36,058 nucleotides of DNA from Burkholderiales bacterium (GCA_028868825.1 JAGWTU010000054.1:1-36058), one strand, 5' to 3'. Counted from the first letter of the stretch, positions 27,425 to 35,289 are shown. Notes: generated from the sequence alone by a model not told the origin. Numbers and translations: made by a program.

Positions 27425-28273
27425 TCAGGCACTCAGGCGTTCGATCGTTTCGTTTTCCAGCGTCGCATGCGCGGTGAAGATCTTCTGCAGCAGGTTCAGG
27501 CAGACATCGGACGGGCTGCTGTCCTCGACGACCTGCATGTCGGCGCGCTCGTTGCGCGGCTTCGCGCCGAAGACCTTGCTGACGATCGTGGGTGAGCCCT
27601 TGAGGCCGATCTTCGCGACGTCCTCGATGCCGGCGTCGTCCTTGTTCCATTTCTTCACCTGGCAGCGGCCGGCGCGCAGCATGTCGCCGAGCGACGCGAA
27701 ACGCATCTCGTTCGTGCCCTCGAGCATCGTGATCAGCGACGGCAGCGTCGTCTCGAGCAATTGCACACCGCCCTCGGCGCGGCGCTCGACCTGCAGGCGG
27801 CGGCGGTCGAGGTCGACCTCGACGATGCGGCTGACATAGGTCAGCAGGTTCAGCCCCAGGCGCTTGGCGATGCCGGGTCCGACCTGCGCCGTGTCGCCGT
27901 CGATCGTCTGCTTGCCGGTGAAGATCAGGTCGACCGCCTGCTCCTGGCCGATCTTGCGTATCGCCGCGGCGAGCGCATAACTCGTCGCCAGCGTATCGGC
28001 GCCGGCGAAGGCGCGGTCGGTGACGAGGATCGCGTCGGTGGCACCGAAGCTGACGCATTTGCGCAGCGCCTCCTCGGCCTGCGGCGGTCCCATGCACAGC
28101 ACCGTGACGCGGCCGCCGAACTGGTCCTTCAGCCGCAGCGCTTCCTCGAGAGCGTAGAGGTCGTAGGGGTTGACGATCGCCGGCACGCCCTGGCGCATGA
28201 TCGTGTTGGTGACCGGATGGACCCGGATCTGCGCCGAGTCCGGAACCTGCTTGATGCAGACGACGATGTGCAT
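27425..28273 (-). CDS. fixA: FixA, electron transfer flavoprotein beta-type subunit
   Basis: This 282-residue ETF beta-family protein shows the classical start HIVVCIKQVPDSAQIRV, then NPYDLYALEEALRLKD, the ETF beta signature region around FTGKQTIDGDTAQVGPGIAKRLG, and the FixA-type C-terminus. FixA/FixB form the NADH-oxidising part of the bifurcating complex that supplies electrons to nitrogenase. The ATG at 28271-28273 lies 17 bp after nifW, with AGGGAGAG upstream, in the nifV-nifW-fixABCX operon. Confidence 0.96.
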   Translation of the reverse strand: MHIVVCIKQVPDSAQIRVHPVTNTIMRQGVPAIVNPYDLYALEEALRLKDQFGGRVTVLCMGPPQAEEALRKCVSFGATDAILVTDRAFAGADTLATSYALAAAIRKIGQEQAVDLIFTGKQTIDGDTAQVGPGIAKRLGLNLLTYVSRIVEVDLDRRRLQVERRAEGGVQLLETTLPSLITMLEGTNEMRFASLGDMLRAGRCQVKKWNKDDAGIEDVAKIGLKGSPTIVSKVFGAKPRNERADMQVVEDSSPSDVCLNLLQKIFTAHATLENETIERLSA

Positions 28274-28290
28274 GGCCGCTCTCCCTTGCC

Positions 28291-28638
28291 TCAGGCCGCC
28301 GCCGCGCGGCGCTTGTCGTCGAGGCTGTCACGCAGGCGCGACAGCGACACATGCTGGCGGCCTTCGCTGTCCTGGAACACCTTGAAGACTTTTTCCTGCG
28401 CCGGCGTCGACGTGACGAAGTCGCCGTAGGCCTGCAGCAGCAGTTCGCGGTAGGCGCGGAACATCTCGACCTCGCCGAGATCGGCCAAGCCGGAGCTGCG
28501 ATGCAGGTATTGGTAGAAGCGCTTGAGGATGTGCAGGCGGTTCACATGCACGATCGATTCCTCGTAGGGGATGCCGAAGAACTGCAGGAAATCCTCGGCG
28601 CTCGAAAGCGCCTTCAAACGCTGTATCAGGTTGTCCAT
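28291..28638 (-). CDS. nifW: NifW, nitrogenase stabilising/protective protein
   Basis: This small 115-residue protein has the NifW signature: LKALSSAEDFLQFFGIPYEE at the N-terminus, VNRLHILKRFYQYL in the middle, and FVTSTPAQEKVFKVFQD in the C-terminal half. NifW binds the MoFe protein and helps protect or mature it under oxygen. It sits between nifV (22 bp) and fixA (17 bp), the classical nifV-nifW order. Confidence 0.96.
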   Translation of the reverse strand: MDNLIQRLKALSSAEDFLQFFGIPYEESIVHVNRLHILKRFYQYLHRSSGLADLGEVEMFRAYRELLLQAYGDFVTSTPAQEKVFKVFQDSEGRQHVSLSRLRDSLDDKRRAAAA

Positions 28639-28660
28639 GTTCAGTCTCCCGGGTTGGGCT

Positions 28661-29815
28661 TCAGGCGCGCAAGGCGCCGGTGCGGACGGCTTCGAAATGA
28701 AAGCGGATCAGGTCTTCGTCGGTCGGAGCGCGCTTGGTCAGCGTGACATGGCCGCGGATGCGCAACAGCAGCGCGTCCACCGTGGCGCCGTCGACGGCCA
28801 GGCCGAGGCGCTCGCAGGCGGCGGCGACGCCATGCGAGCCGGAATGCTTGCCGAGCACCAGCGCATGCTCGCGCCCGAGTTCCTCGGGGGCGAAACCTTC
28901 GTAATTGCGGCGGTCCTTGAGCAGGCCGTCGACATGGATGCCCGACTCGTGCGTGAACACGGCCGCGCCGACGATGCTCTTGCCCGCCGCCACCGGCCGC
29001 CCCGACGCCGCGGCGACGCGCTGCGAGATCGCCTGCAGCGCCGTCGTGGCTATGCCGCATTCGATGCCGTAGAGATGGCGCAGCGCCATCACGACCTCTT
29101 CCAGCGCGGCGTTGCCGGCGCGCTCGCCGAGGCCGTTGACGGTCGTGCTGACATGGGTCGCGCCGGCCTGCACGGCGGCCAGCGTGTTGGCGTTGGCGAG
29201 GCCGAGATCGTTGTGGGCGTGGATCTCGATGCCGATGTCGATCTCGCGCCGCAGCCGCGCGATGCGGGCATGGGTCTGGAACGGATCGAGCAGGCCGAGC
29301 GTGTCGGCGTAGCGCACGCGCACGGCGCCATGGCGCTGCGCGCTCTGCGCCGCCAGCACGAGGAAGGCGGGGTCGGCGCGCGAGGCATCCTCGAAGCCGA
29401 CGCTGACGACGGCGCCGGCATCGGCGACGCGGTCGACGGTGCGGCGTATCGTCCGCAGCACCCAGTCGCGGTCGCGCTGCAGCTTGCGTTCGATCTGGAT
29501 GTCGGACACCGGGATCGAGACATGGACGATGTCGGCATTGCAACGCAGCGCGGCGACGAGATCGGCCTCGGCCATGCGCGCCCAGACCATGCTGCGCGCG
29601 TGACGCAGCGAGGCGTTGACGGCCTGGATCAGCTCGAGCTCATGCTCGCCCATCGCGGGCACGCCCACCTCGAGCTCGGGGACGCCGGCGGCGTCCAGCG
29701 CGGCGGCGATGGCCAGTTTCTCGTCGTCGGTGAAAGCCACGCCCGCGGTCTGTTCGCCGTCACGCAGGGTCGTGTCGTTGACTGTTATTCGGGGGGTTTC
29801 GTACGGCTGGTTCAT
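28661..29815 (-). CDS. nifV: Homocitrate synthase NifV
   Basis: This 384-residue member of the DRE-TIM metallolyase family condenses acetyl-CoA with 2-oxoglutarate to give homocitrate, the organic ligand of FeMo-cofactor. Visible motifs are NDTTLRDGEQTAGVAF near the N-terminus, HAHNDLGLANANTLAAVQAGA, NGLGERAGNAALEEVVMAL and THESGIHVDGLLK. Length and the G-V-A-F variant after the DGEQ motif match NifV rather than LeuA. It is the first gene of the nifVW-fixABCX-rubrerythrin operon, directly behind a sigma-54/NifA promoter; the leader from the predicted start of transcription is about 20 bases. Confidence 0.96.
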   Translation of the reverse strand: MNQPYETPRITVNDTTLRDGEQTAGVAFTDDEKLAIAAALDAAGVPELEVGVPAMGEHELELIQAVNASLRHARSMVWARMAEADLVAALRCNADIVHVSIPVSDIQIERKLQRDRDWVLRTIRRTVDRVADAGAVVSVGFEDASRADPAFLVLAAQSAQRHGAVRVRYADTLGLLDPFQTHARIARLRREIDIGIEIHAHNDLGLANANTLAAVQAGATHVSTTVNGLGERAGNAALEEVVMALRHLYGIECGIATTALQAISQRVAAASGRPVAAGKSIVGAAVFTHESGIHVDGLLKDRRNYEGFAPEELGREHALVLGKHSGSHGVAAACERLGLAVDGATVDALLLRIRGHVTLTKRAPTDEDLIRFHFEAVRTGALRA

Positions 29816-29846
29816 GGCGGTTCCAAGCGGGTTTGGAACCTCTATC

Positions 29847-29861
29847 GCAAGCGCTGTGCCA
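29847..29861 (-). promoter_or_regulatory. Sigma-54 (-24/-12) promoter of the nifV operon
   Basis: On the minus strand TGGCAC-AGCGC-TTGC matches the sigma-54 consensus TGGCACG-N4-TTGC at all but one position and keeps the GG-N10-GC spacing. Transcription would begin near 29835, about 20 bases before the nifV ATG. A perfect NifA site lies about 90 bp further upstream. Confidence 0.88.
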
Positions 29862-29948
29862 CGCCGTTGAAATGGCGCAAGTGCTTGTCGGCGCTGGGTA
29901 ATTGCCGCTTGGTCACGCCAGCGCCTTTCGCGGGCGGGCTGTGATGTT

Positions 29949-29964
29949 TGTCAGATTGCCCACA
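29949..29964. promoter_or_regulatory. NifA upstream activator sequence of the nifV operon
   Basis: TGTCAGATTGCCCACA is an exact TGT-N10-ACA, the NifA binding consensus. It lies about 115-130 bp before the predicted start of transcription, the usual distance. Together with the -24/-12 promoter it makes NifA control of nifVW-fixABCX very likely. Confidence 0.85.
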
Positions 29965-30021
29965 GGGGGGCGGAGCGGGACGCGGACCTGGCGCCCGCGC
30001 GGCGTGATCAGCGCTCTCGGA

Positions 30022-30381
30022 TTACCGCTCTCGCGCGTGATTGCGCGTAAACCGCGGCAATTCGATCACGAGTTCGGTGCCGCGCAATTTGACGCAGCAC
30101 GACAGGCGCGAATCGGCTTCCAGCCCCCAGGCGTCGCCGAGCTGGTCTTCCTCGTCCTCGTCGGCCGGCGCCAGCGCGTCGGCGCCGCTGCGCACATGGA
30201 CATGGCAGGTCGCGCAGGCGCAGACCTTCTCGCAGGCATGCTCGATCTCTATGCCCTGCGCCAGCAGCTCGTCGATCAACGTGCGGCCCGAGCGCGCATC
30301 GAATTCGACCCCGGTGGGGCAGAGATCCTCGTGCGGGAGCACGCGCACATGGGTCATCGGCTTGGCGGGTTTGTCGGTCAT
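30022..30381 (-). CDS. fdx: ISC-type [2Fe-2S] ferredoxin
   Basis: This 119-residue adrenodoxin-like ferredoxin has the motif HACEKVCACATCH (C-x5-C-x2-C) and a fourth cysteine in SRLSCCV. The C-terminal ELVIELPRFTRNHARER is nearly that of Escherichia coli Fdx. It supplies electrons for cluster assembly on IscU. It is the last gene of the isc operon, 52 bp after hscA. The start could be Met1 or Met9 (30357); neither has a clear ribosome-binding site. The domain normally begins near Met9. Confidence 0.93.
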   Translation of the reverse strand: MTDKPAKPMTHVRVLPHEDLCPTGVEFDARSGRTLIDELLAQGIEIEHACEKVCACATCHVHVRSGADALAPADEDEEDQLGDAWGLEADSRLSCCVKLRGTELVIELPRFTRNHARER

Positions 30382-30433
30382 GGGATGGGAATGTAGACCC
30401 GGCGCGCCTTGCGGCGCTCGGGCGTTTGGATTT

Positions 30434-32338
30434 TCAAGCCGCGAGCTGGTCGACGCGCTGCCCCGACAGCGCCTGGCTGACGCGCGCGTCCATGCGCAGG
30501 CCGGCGAACGGCGTCGTCGCGCGGTTCAGCGCCTCGGTGGCATCGCGCAGCTGCGTGCGCAGCACGCGCTGCTGCGCGAGGTCGCCCTCGTCCTCGGCGC
30601 ATTGCTCGAGGACGTCGGCCACGGCCTGCATCGCGACGAGGATCTTCAGCTGTTCGCGCGGCTGCAGCAGCCTTGTGCCGTCCTCGTGCAGCGCGGCCTC
30701 GGTGGCGTCGAGCAGGCGCCGCGCATCGACCTCGGCCTCGCGCAGCATGCGCGCCGCGGCGTCGGTATCGGCGCTGGCCAGCGCGTCCTGCAGCATGCCG
30801 GCGATGGCGTCGCCGGCCAGGCCATAGCTCGGCTTGACCTCGACCTGGGCATGCACGCCGCTGCCCTGCTCGACGGCGCTGACCGAGAGCAGCCCGTCGG
30901 CGTCGATCTGGAACGTGACGCGGATGCGCGCCGCGCCGGCGACCATCGCCGGGATGCCGCGCAGCGTGAAGCGCGCCAGCGACCGGCATTCGCTGACCAG
31001 CTCGCGCTCGCCCTGCACGACATGCAGGGCCATCGCCGTCTGGCCGTCCTTGAAGGTCGTGAAATCCTGGGCCCGCGCCGTCGGCACCTGGCTGTTGCGC
31101 GGAATGATCTTCTCGACGAGGCCGCCCATCGTCTCGAGACCGAGCGAGAGCGGGCTGACGTCCAGCAGCAGCAGCGCGTCGTCGCCGGCCTGGTTGCCTG
31201 CCAGCTGGTCGGCCTGGATCGCGGCGCCGATGGCCACCGCCTGGTCGGGATCGATGCCGGTGTAGGGCTCGCGGCCGAACAGCCGCGCCACCGCGGCGCG
31301 CACCGCGGGCATGCGCGTCGAGCCGCCGACGAGGACGACGCCGTCGACCTCGTCGACCCTGAGCTTGGCATCGCGCAGCGCGCGCTTGAGCGGCGCGAGC
31401 GTGCGCTCGACGAGGTCGCGGGTCAGCGTGTCGAACAGCGGGCGCGTCAGCGCCACGGCGACCGGTGCGCCACCGTCGCGCGCGCATTGCATCTCGACGC
31501 TGTCGGCGTCGGTCAGCGCTTCCTTGGCGCGGCGCGCCGCGGCCTGCAGCGCGCCGAGGTCGGCGGCTTCCCAGGCACCGCCGCTGGCCTGCATGAACCA
31601 GGTCGCGAGGCGATGGTCGAAATCGTCGCCGCCGAGCATCGCATCGCCGCTCGTCGCGACGACCTCGAAGACGCCGCGCGCGAGGCGCAGCACCGAGACA
31701 TCGAAGGTGCCGCCGCCGAGGTCGTAGACGACATAGACGCCCTCGGCGCCCTGGTCGAGCCCGTAGGCGACGGCCGCGGCCGTCGGCTCGTTGAGCAGGC
31801 GCAGCACCGGCAGCCCGGCGAGCTGCGCCGCATCCTTCGTCGCCTGGCGCTGCGCGTCGTCGAAATACGCCGGCACCGTGATCACGGCGCCGACGAGCGC
31901 GCCGCCCAGCGAGGCCTCGGCGCGCCCCTTGAGCGAACGCAGCACCTGGGCGCCGATCTCCACCGGGCTCTTCACGCCGGCGCGCGTGCGCACGCCGACG
32001 GCACTGTCCGACAACGGCGCCAGCGCATAGGGCACGCTGCCGGGCGCGATGTCGCGCTCGGAGCGGCCGATCAGCCGCTTGGCCGAGGCGATCGTATTCT
32101 CGGGGTCGCCGGCGGCCAACGCGCGCGCCTCATGGCCCACGACTACTGAGCCGTCCGCCGCGTAATGGACGACGGACGGCAGCAGCGCCCGCCCCTGCCC
32201 ATCGGGCAGCACGGTGGCGACACCGCTGCGCAGCGCGGCGACGAGCGAATTCGTCGTCCCGAGATCGATGCCCACGGCCAGCCGATGCTGGTGCGGTGCG
32301 GCGGCGCGGCCCGGTTCGGCAATCTGCAGCAGGGCCAT
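30434..32338 (-). CDS. hscA: HscA, Hsp70-type chaperone for Fe-S cluster transfer
   Basis: This 634-residue DnaK-family protein has the ATPase signatures VGIDLGTTNSLVAAL, VYDLGGGTFDVSVL and VVLVGGSTRMPAVR, then a substrate-binding domain (LLDVSPLSLGLETMGG). Its size and shorter C-terminus match HscA (616 in Escherichia coli) rather than DnaK. HscA binds the LPPVK motif of IscU and drives release of the assembled cluster; that motif is intact in the IscU here. The usual co-chaperone gene hscB is absent: iscA ends only 13 bp before hscA. An HscB encoded elsewhere would be needed for full activity. Confidence 0.94.
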   Translation of the reverse strand: MALLQIAEPGRAAAPHQHRLAVGIDLGTTNSLVAALRSGVATVLPDGQGRALLPSVVHYAADGSVVVGHEARALAAGDPENTIASAKRLIGRSERDIAPGSVPYALAPLSDSAVGVRTRAGVKSPVEIGAQVLRSLKGRAEASLGGALVGAVITVPAYFDDAQRQATKDAAQLAGLPVLRLLNEPTAAAVAYGLDQGAEGVYVVYDLGGGTFDVSVLRLARGVFEVVATSGDAMLGGDDFDHRLATWFMQASGGAWEAADLGALQAAARRAKEALTDADSVEMQCARDGGAPVAVALTRPLFDTLTRDLVERTLAPLKRALRDAKLRVDEVDGVVLVGGSTRMPAVRAAVARLFGREPYTGIDPDQAVAIGAAIQADQLAGNQAGDDALLLLDVSPLSLGLETMGGLVEKIIPRNSQVPTARAQDFTTFKDGQTAMALHVVQGERELVSECRSLARFTLRGIPAMVAGAARIRVTFQIDADGLLSVSAVEQGSGVHAQVEVKPSYGLAGDAIAGMLQDALASADTDAAARMLREAEVDARRLLDATEAALHEDGTRLLQPREQLKILVAMQAVADVLEQCAEDEGDLAQQRVLRTQLRDATEALNRATTPFAGLRMDARVSQALSGQRVDQLAA

Positions 32339-32351
32339 CGCGCCTCGCCCC

Positions 32352-32675
32352 TCAGACGGCGAACGATTCGCCGCAACCGCAGGTGGCGGCGGCGTTCGGG
32401 TTGTTGAACTTGAAGCCCTCGTTGAGCCCCTCGCGCACCCAGTCGAGCTGGGTGCCGTCGATCAGCGGCAGGCTGCGCGCCTCGACGAGCAGCTGCACGC
32501 CCTCGCAATCGAAGGTGAGGTCGTCGGCGGTGGCGACATCGGCGAACTCGAGCGCATAGGCGTAGCCCGAGCAGCCGCTGGTCTTCACGGCGACGCGCAG
32601 GCCGACGCCGCCGCCGCGCTTGGCCAGCGCCTTGCGGATCTGGGTCGCGGCCTTGGGAGTGACGGAGATGGACAT
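32352..32675 (-). CDS. iscA: IscA, A-type Fe-S carrier
   Basis: This 107-residue protein is exactly the length of Escherichia coli IscA, with MSISVT at the start, the conserved LRVAVKTSGCSGYAYALEF, DGTQLDWVREGLNEGFKFNNPN, and the C-terminal CGCGESF. The three cysteines bind iron or a Fe-S cluster for delivery to target proteins. It begins 11 bp after the erpA-like gene and lies just before hscA. It is one of two A-type carriers in this operon. Confidence 0.94.
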   Translation of the reverse strand: MSISVTPKAATQIRKALAKRGGGVGLRVAVKTSGCSGYAYALEFADVATADDLTFDCEGVQLLVEARSLPLIDGTQLDWVREGLNEGFKFNNPNAAATCGCGESFAV

Positions 32676-32686
32676 CGCGATGCCGA

Positions 32687-33106
32687 TCAGACCGAGAACG
32701 AGCTGCCGCAGCCGCAGGTGCTCGATGCGTTGGGGTTGCGGATGACGAAGCGTGCGCCCTCGAGCTTGTCCTCGTAATCGATCTCGGCGCCCATCAGGTA
32801 TTGCAGGCTCATCGCGTCGACGACGACCTTGACGGGGCCGCGCTCGATGCTGAAGTCGTCGGCCTTGGCCTCGTCGTCGAAGGCGAAGCCGTACTGGAAG
32901 CCCGAGCAGCCGCCGCCGGTGACGAAGATGCGCAGGCGCAGATTCGGGTCGCCTTCCTCGGCCAGCATTTCGCCGACCTTGGCGACGACGGCTGCCGAGA
33001 GGTTCAGCGGCGTGGCGCCGTCGGGCAGCGCCGTCAGGTCGACCGCGGTGGCCGCATTCGGCGTGGCGCAGGCGGCGGCATTCGGTTGCGATTGGCAGGC
33101 GGACAT
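32687..33106 (-). CDS. erpA: ErpA-like A-type Fe-S carrier with N-terminal extension
   Basis: This 139-residue protein matches ErpA from about residue 33 on (LRLRIFVTGGGCSGFQYGFAFDDE, MSLQYLMGAEIDYEDKLEGARFVIRNPNA, C-terminal CGCGSSFSV). The Escherichia coli protein has 114 residues; here an Ala/Asn-rich leader of about 30 residues with two additional cysteines (C4, C13) precedes it. The ATG at 33104-33106 has AGGAG six bases upstream, so the leader is probably translated. It would pass clusters from IscU to apo-proteins. It lies 41 bp after iscU. Confidence 0.9.
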   Translation of the reverse strand: MSACQSQPNAAACATPNAATAVDLTALPDGATPLNLSAAVVAKVGEMLAEEGDPNLRLRIFVTGGGCSGFQYGFAFDDEAKADDFSIERGPVKVVVDAMSLQYLMGAEIDYEDKLEGARFVIRNPNASSTCGCGSSFSV

Positions 33107-33147
33107 CTCGATCTCCTGGTGGAAGGAATAAATGAATAAATAAAGGG

Positions 33148-33585
33148 TCAGGCGGCGCCGGCGCGCGCGGCGGGGGCGCAGGCCGCCTGTTCGAGGTTCG
33201 TCGCGCCATGGCGCGTGCGGTAATCGGAGACGGCGGCCTTGATCGCGTCCTCGGCGAGGATCGAGCAATGGATCTTCACCGGCGGCAGCGCGAGTTCCTC
33301 GGCGATGGCGGTGTTCTTGATCGCCAGCGCCTGGTCGAGCGTCTTGCCCTTGACCCATTCGGTGACGAGCGAACTCGACGCGATCGCCGAGCCGCAGCCG
33401 TAGGTCTTGAAGCGCGCGTCCTCGATGACGCCGGTGGCAGGGTTGACCTTGATCTGCAGCTTCATCACGTCGCCGCAGGCCGGCGCGCCGACCATGCCGG
33501 TGCCGACGCTGCCGTCGGCGGCCTCGAGGCTGCCGACGTTGCGCGGGTTCTCGTAATGGTCGATGACTTTGTCGCTGTAGGCCAT
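33148..33585 (-). CDS. iscU: IscU, Fe-S cluster assembly scaffold
   Basis: This 145-residue protein is nearly identical in pattern to Escherichia coli IscU. C37 is in GAPACGD with D39, C64 is in TYGCGSAIASSSL, and H106/C107 are in KIHCSILAEDAIKAA; the HscA-recognition motif LPPVK is at 100-104. It is the single-domain IscU, not the three-domain NifU, since no thioredoxin-like or Nfu region follows. The C-terminal 15 residues are an Ala-rich tail not found in Escherichia coli. It follows iscS by 50 bp, a gap made largely of repeats. Confidence 0.96.
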   Translation of the reverse strand: MAYSDKVIDHYENPRNVGSLEAADGSVGTGMVGAPACGDVMKLQIKVNPATGVIEDARFKTYGCGSAIASSSLVTEWVKGKTLDQALAIKNTAIAEELALPPVKIHCSILAEDAIKAAVSDYRTRHGATNLEQAACAPAARAGAA

Positions 33586-33600
33586 GCGGGTTCTCCGGTG

Positions 33601-33651
33601 TTCAGTGTTCGGCGGGATTCAATGCTCGGCCGGATTCAATGCTCAGCCCAT
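33601..33651 (-). repeat. Three 17-bp tandem units at the 3' end of iscS
   Basis: Units at 33601-33617, 33618-33634 and 33635-33651 share the pattern TTCARTGYTCRGCCSRW. The right-hand unit encodes the last residues and stop of IscS (Trp-Ala-Glu-His-stop). The other two are copies in the iscS-iscU gap and each repeats the His-stop segment. This looks like slippage that duplicated the end of the gene twice. Confidence 0.85.
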
Positions 33652-34856
33652 TGGATCGACGCGATGTCGATGCCGGCCTGGTGCATGTCCCACAGCGGGC
33701 TCAACAGGCGCAGGCGCTCGACCGTCTCCTTGACGCGCGCGGCGGCCGCGTCGACCTCGGCGGCCGTCGTGTAGCGGCCGATCGAGAAGCGGATCGAGCT
33801 GTGCGCGATCTCGTCGCTGAGGCCGAGCGCGCGCAGCACATAGCTCGGCTCGAGGCTGGCGCTGGTGCAGGCCGACCCCGACGAGACGGCGATGCCCTTG
33901 ATGCCCATCAGCAGCGATTCGCCCTCGACGAACTGGAAGCTCACGTTGAGGTTGTGCGGCACGCGATGCTCGAGGTGGCCGTTGACGCGGATCTCGGGGA
34001 TCGTCTGCAGCGCGGCGAGCAGGCGCTGCTGCAGCACGCGGATTCGCTCGTTCTCGTTGGCCATGCATTCCTTGGCCAGGCGGTAGGCCTCGCCCATGCC
34101 GACGATCTGATGCGTGGGCAGCGTGCCGCTGCGCATGCCGCGCTCATGGCCGCCGCCGTGGATCTGCGCCTCGATGCGCACGCGCGGCTTGCGCCGCACG
34201 TACAGCGCGCCGACGCCCTTGGGGCCGTAGACCTTGTGCGCCGACAGGCTCATGAGGTCGATCGGCAGCCGCATGACGTCGAGCTCGATCTTGCCGGCGG
34301 CCTGCGCCGCGTCGACGTGGAACAGCACATGGTGCTCGCGGCAGAGCTTGCCGATCGCGGCCAGGTCCTGGACGACGCCGATCTCGTTGTTCACCGCCAT
34401 CACCGAGACGAGGATCGTGTCGGGGCGCATCGCGGCCTTGAGCGTCTCGATCGGCAGCAGACCGTCGTCGGCGACGTCGAGCACGCTGACGCTGAAACCT
34501 TCGCGCTCGAGTTCGCGCATCGTGTCGAGCACGGCCTTGTGCTCGGTCCTGACGGTGATCAGGTGCTTGCCCTTGCCCTTGTGGAACTGCGCCGCGCCCT
34601 TGATGGCGAGGTTGTTCGACTCGGTGGCCCCCGAGGTCCAGACGATCTCCCGCGGGTCGGCACCGATGAGGTCGGCGACCTGCTCGCGCGCCAGCTCGAC
34701 CGCCTCCTCCGCCGCCCAGCCGTAGCCATGGCTGCGCGACGCCGGGTTGCCGAACTGCTCATACAGATAGGGCACCATCTTCTGCACGACGCGCGGATCG
34801 ACCGGCGTCGTCGCGGCGTAGTCGAGGTAGATCGGCTTGGCGGTATCGAGATCCAT
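33636..34856 (-). CDS. iscS: IscS, cysteine desulfurase
   Basis: This 406-residue PLP enzyme is close to Escherichia coli IscS (404) along its whole length: PIYLDYAATTPVDPRV start, GATESNNLAIKG, the PLP lysine in LSAHKVYGPKG, the mobile active cysteine in SSGSACTSASLEPSYVLRALG, and the C-terminal LSPLWDMHQAGIDIASIQWAEH. It takes sulfur from cysteine for IscU. The pattern is IscS, not NifS. I chose the ATG at 34854-34856 (GGAG six bases upstream) over the ATG at 34889, which would lie upstream of the start of transcription predicted from the sigma-54 promoter at 34891-34905. Confidence 0.95.
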   Translation of the reverse strand: MDLDTAKPIYLDYAATTPVDPRVVQKMVPYLYEQFGNPASRSHGYGWAAEEAVELAREQVADLIGADPREIVWTSGATESNNLAIKGAAQFHKGKGKHLITVRTEHKAVLDTMRELEREGFSVSVLDVADDGLLPIETLKAAMRPDTILVSVMAVNNEIGVVQDLAAIGKLCREHHVLFHVDAAQAAGKIELDVMRLPIDLMSLSAHKVYGPKGVGALYVRRKPRVRIEAQIHGGGHERGMRSGTLPTHQIVGMGEAYRLAKECMANENERIRVLQQRLLAALQTIPEIRVNGHLEHRVPHNLNVSFQFVEGESLLMGIKGIAVSSGSACTSASLEPSYVLRALGLSDEIAHSSIRFSIGRYTTAAEVDAAAARVKETVERLRLLSPLWDMHQAGIDIASIQWAEH

Positions 34857-34890
34857 GGGGCGCTCCGGCGTCGGCTTCGAGGGAGTCATC

Positions 34891-34905
34891 GCATGGAGCG
34901 TGCCA
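34891..34905 (-). promoter_or_regulatory. Sigma-54 (-24/-12) promoter of the isc operon
   Basis: On the minus strand TGGCACG-CTCC-ATGC matches the sigma-54 consensus at every position except the first T of the -12 TTGC box, with correct GG-N10-GC spacing. The start of transcription would fall near 34880, giving a leader of about 24 bases before the iscS ATG at 34856. Confidence 0.75.
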
Positions 34906-35000
34906 GCGCCGTCGGGCGCTGAAAACCGGTTTTAAATCAGCGACTTGGCGCGCTGCCGTGGACGCCGGCGGCTGGCGGCGCGGGGCCAGCCTGTCGCCTT

Positions 35001-35016
35001 TGTCGCCAATGCGACG
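35001..35016. promoter_or_regulatory. Near-consensus NifA upstream activator sequence before isc
   Basis: TGTCGCCAATGCGACG follows TGT-N10-ACA except for its last base, and has the internal dyad GTCGC-CAAT-GCGAC. It lies about 100 bp upstream of the -24/-12 promoter of iscS, as expected for NifA binding. The imperfect half-site lowers confidence. Confidence 0.5.
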
Positions 35017-35049
35017 CTTAGCGCTGACGCAGCGCCGCGTCGCCCAGCC

Positions 35050-35289
35050 TCAGCGCGGCTCGATCACGACCTTGACGTCGGCCGGCGGCGCGAAATACGG
35101 CGCCGAGCTTACGAGCAGGTCGGCGCCGGCCTCGGCATAGGCGAGCGCGTTCGCTTCGGTGACACCGCCCGCGGGGGCGAGGAGCGGCCGCAAACCCTCC
35201 ATTTCGAGCCGGCGGCGCAGGGTCGCCAGCGCCGCAGGCGCGTAGCGCTCGAGCTGCAGCAGGATTTCGGTGTCGGGTAGGCGGTCCAT
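35050..35289 (-). pseudogene. C-terminal remnant of a ModD-like phosphoribosyltransferase gene
   Basis: About 79 residues resemble the C-terminal end of ModD/NadC-type proteins: LLAPAGGVTEANALAYAEAGADLLVSSAPYFAPPADVKV carries the family's Gly-Gly-Val-x-x-x-N-A pattern and the SAPYFAPPAD ending seen in ModD. Whole proteins have about 280 residues, so the first two thirds are missing. The frame stays open upstream to about 35480, but that stretch has no recognisable similarity, and the methionine at 35289 has no ribosome-binding site. ModD genes occur near mod and nif genes in diazotrophs. I read this as a truncated remnant; a re-used short protein cannot be excluded. Confidence 0.55.

Noticed and set aside
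32143..32508. Possible small minus-strand gene between iscA and hscA that might be hscB
   Set aside because: The frame is a shadow of the iscA end and hscA start. It has no J-domain HPD motif, and only 13 bp separate the two genes.
33148..34856. Naming the desulfurase and scaffold NifS and NifU
   Set aside because: Motifs and lengths fit IscS and single-domain IscU much better. The IscU has the LPPVK HscA motif, and no Nfu-like C-terminal domain is present.
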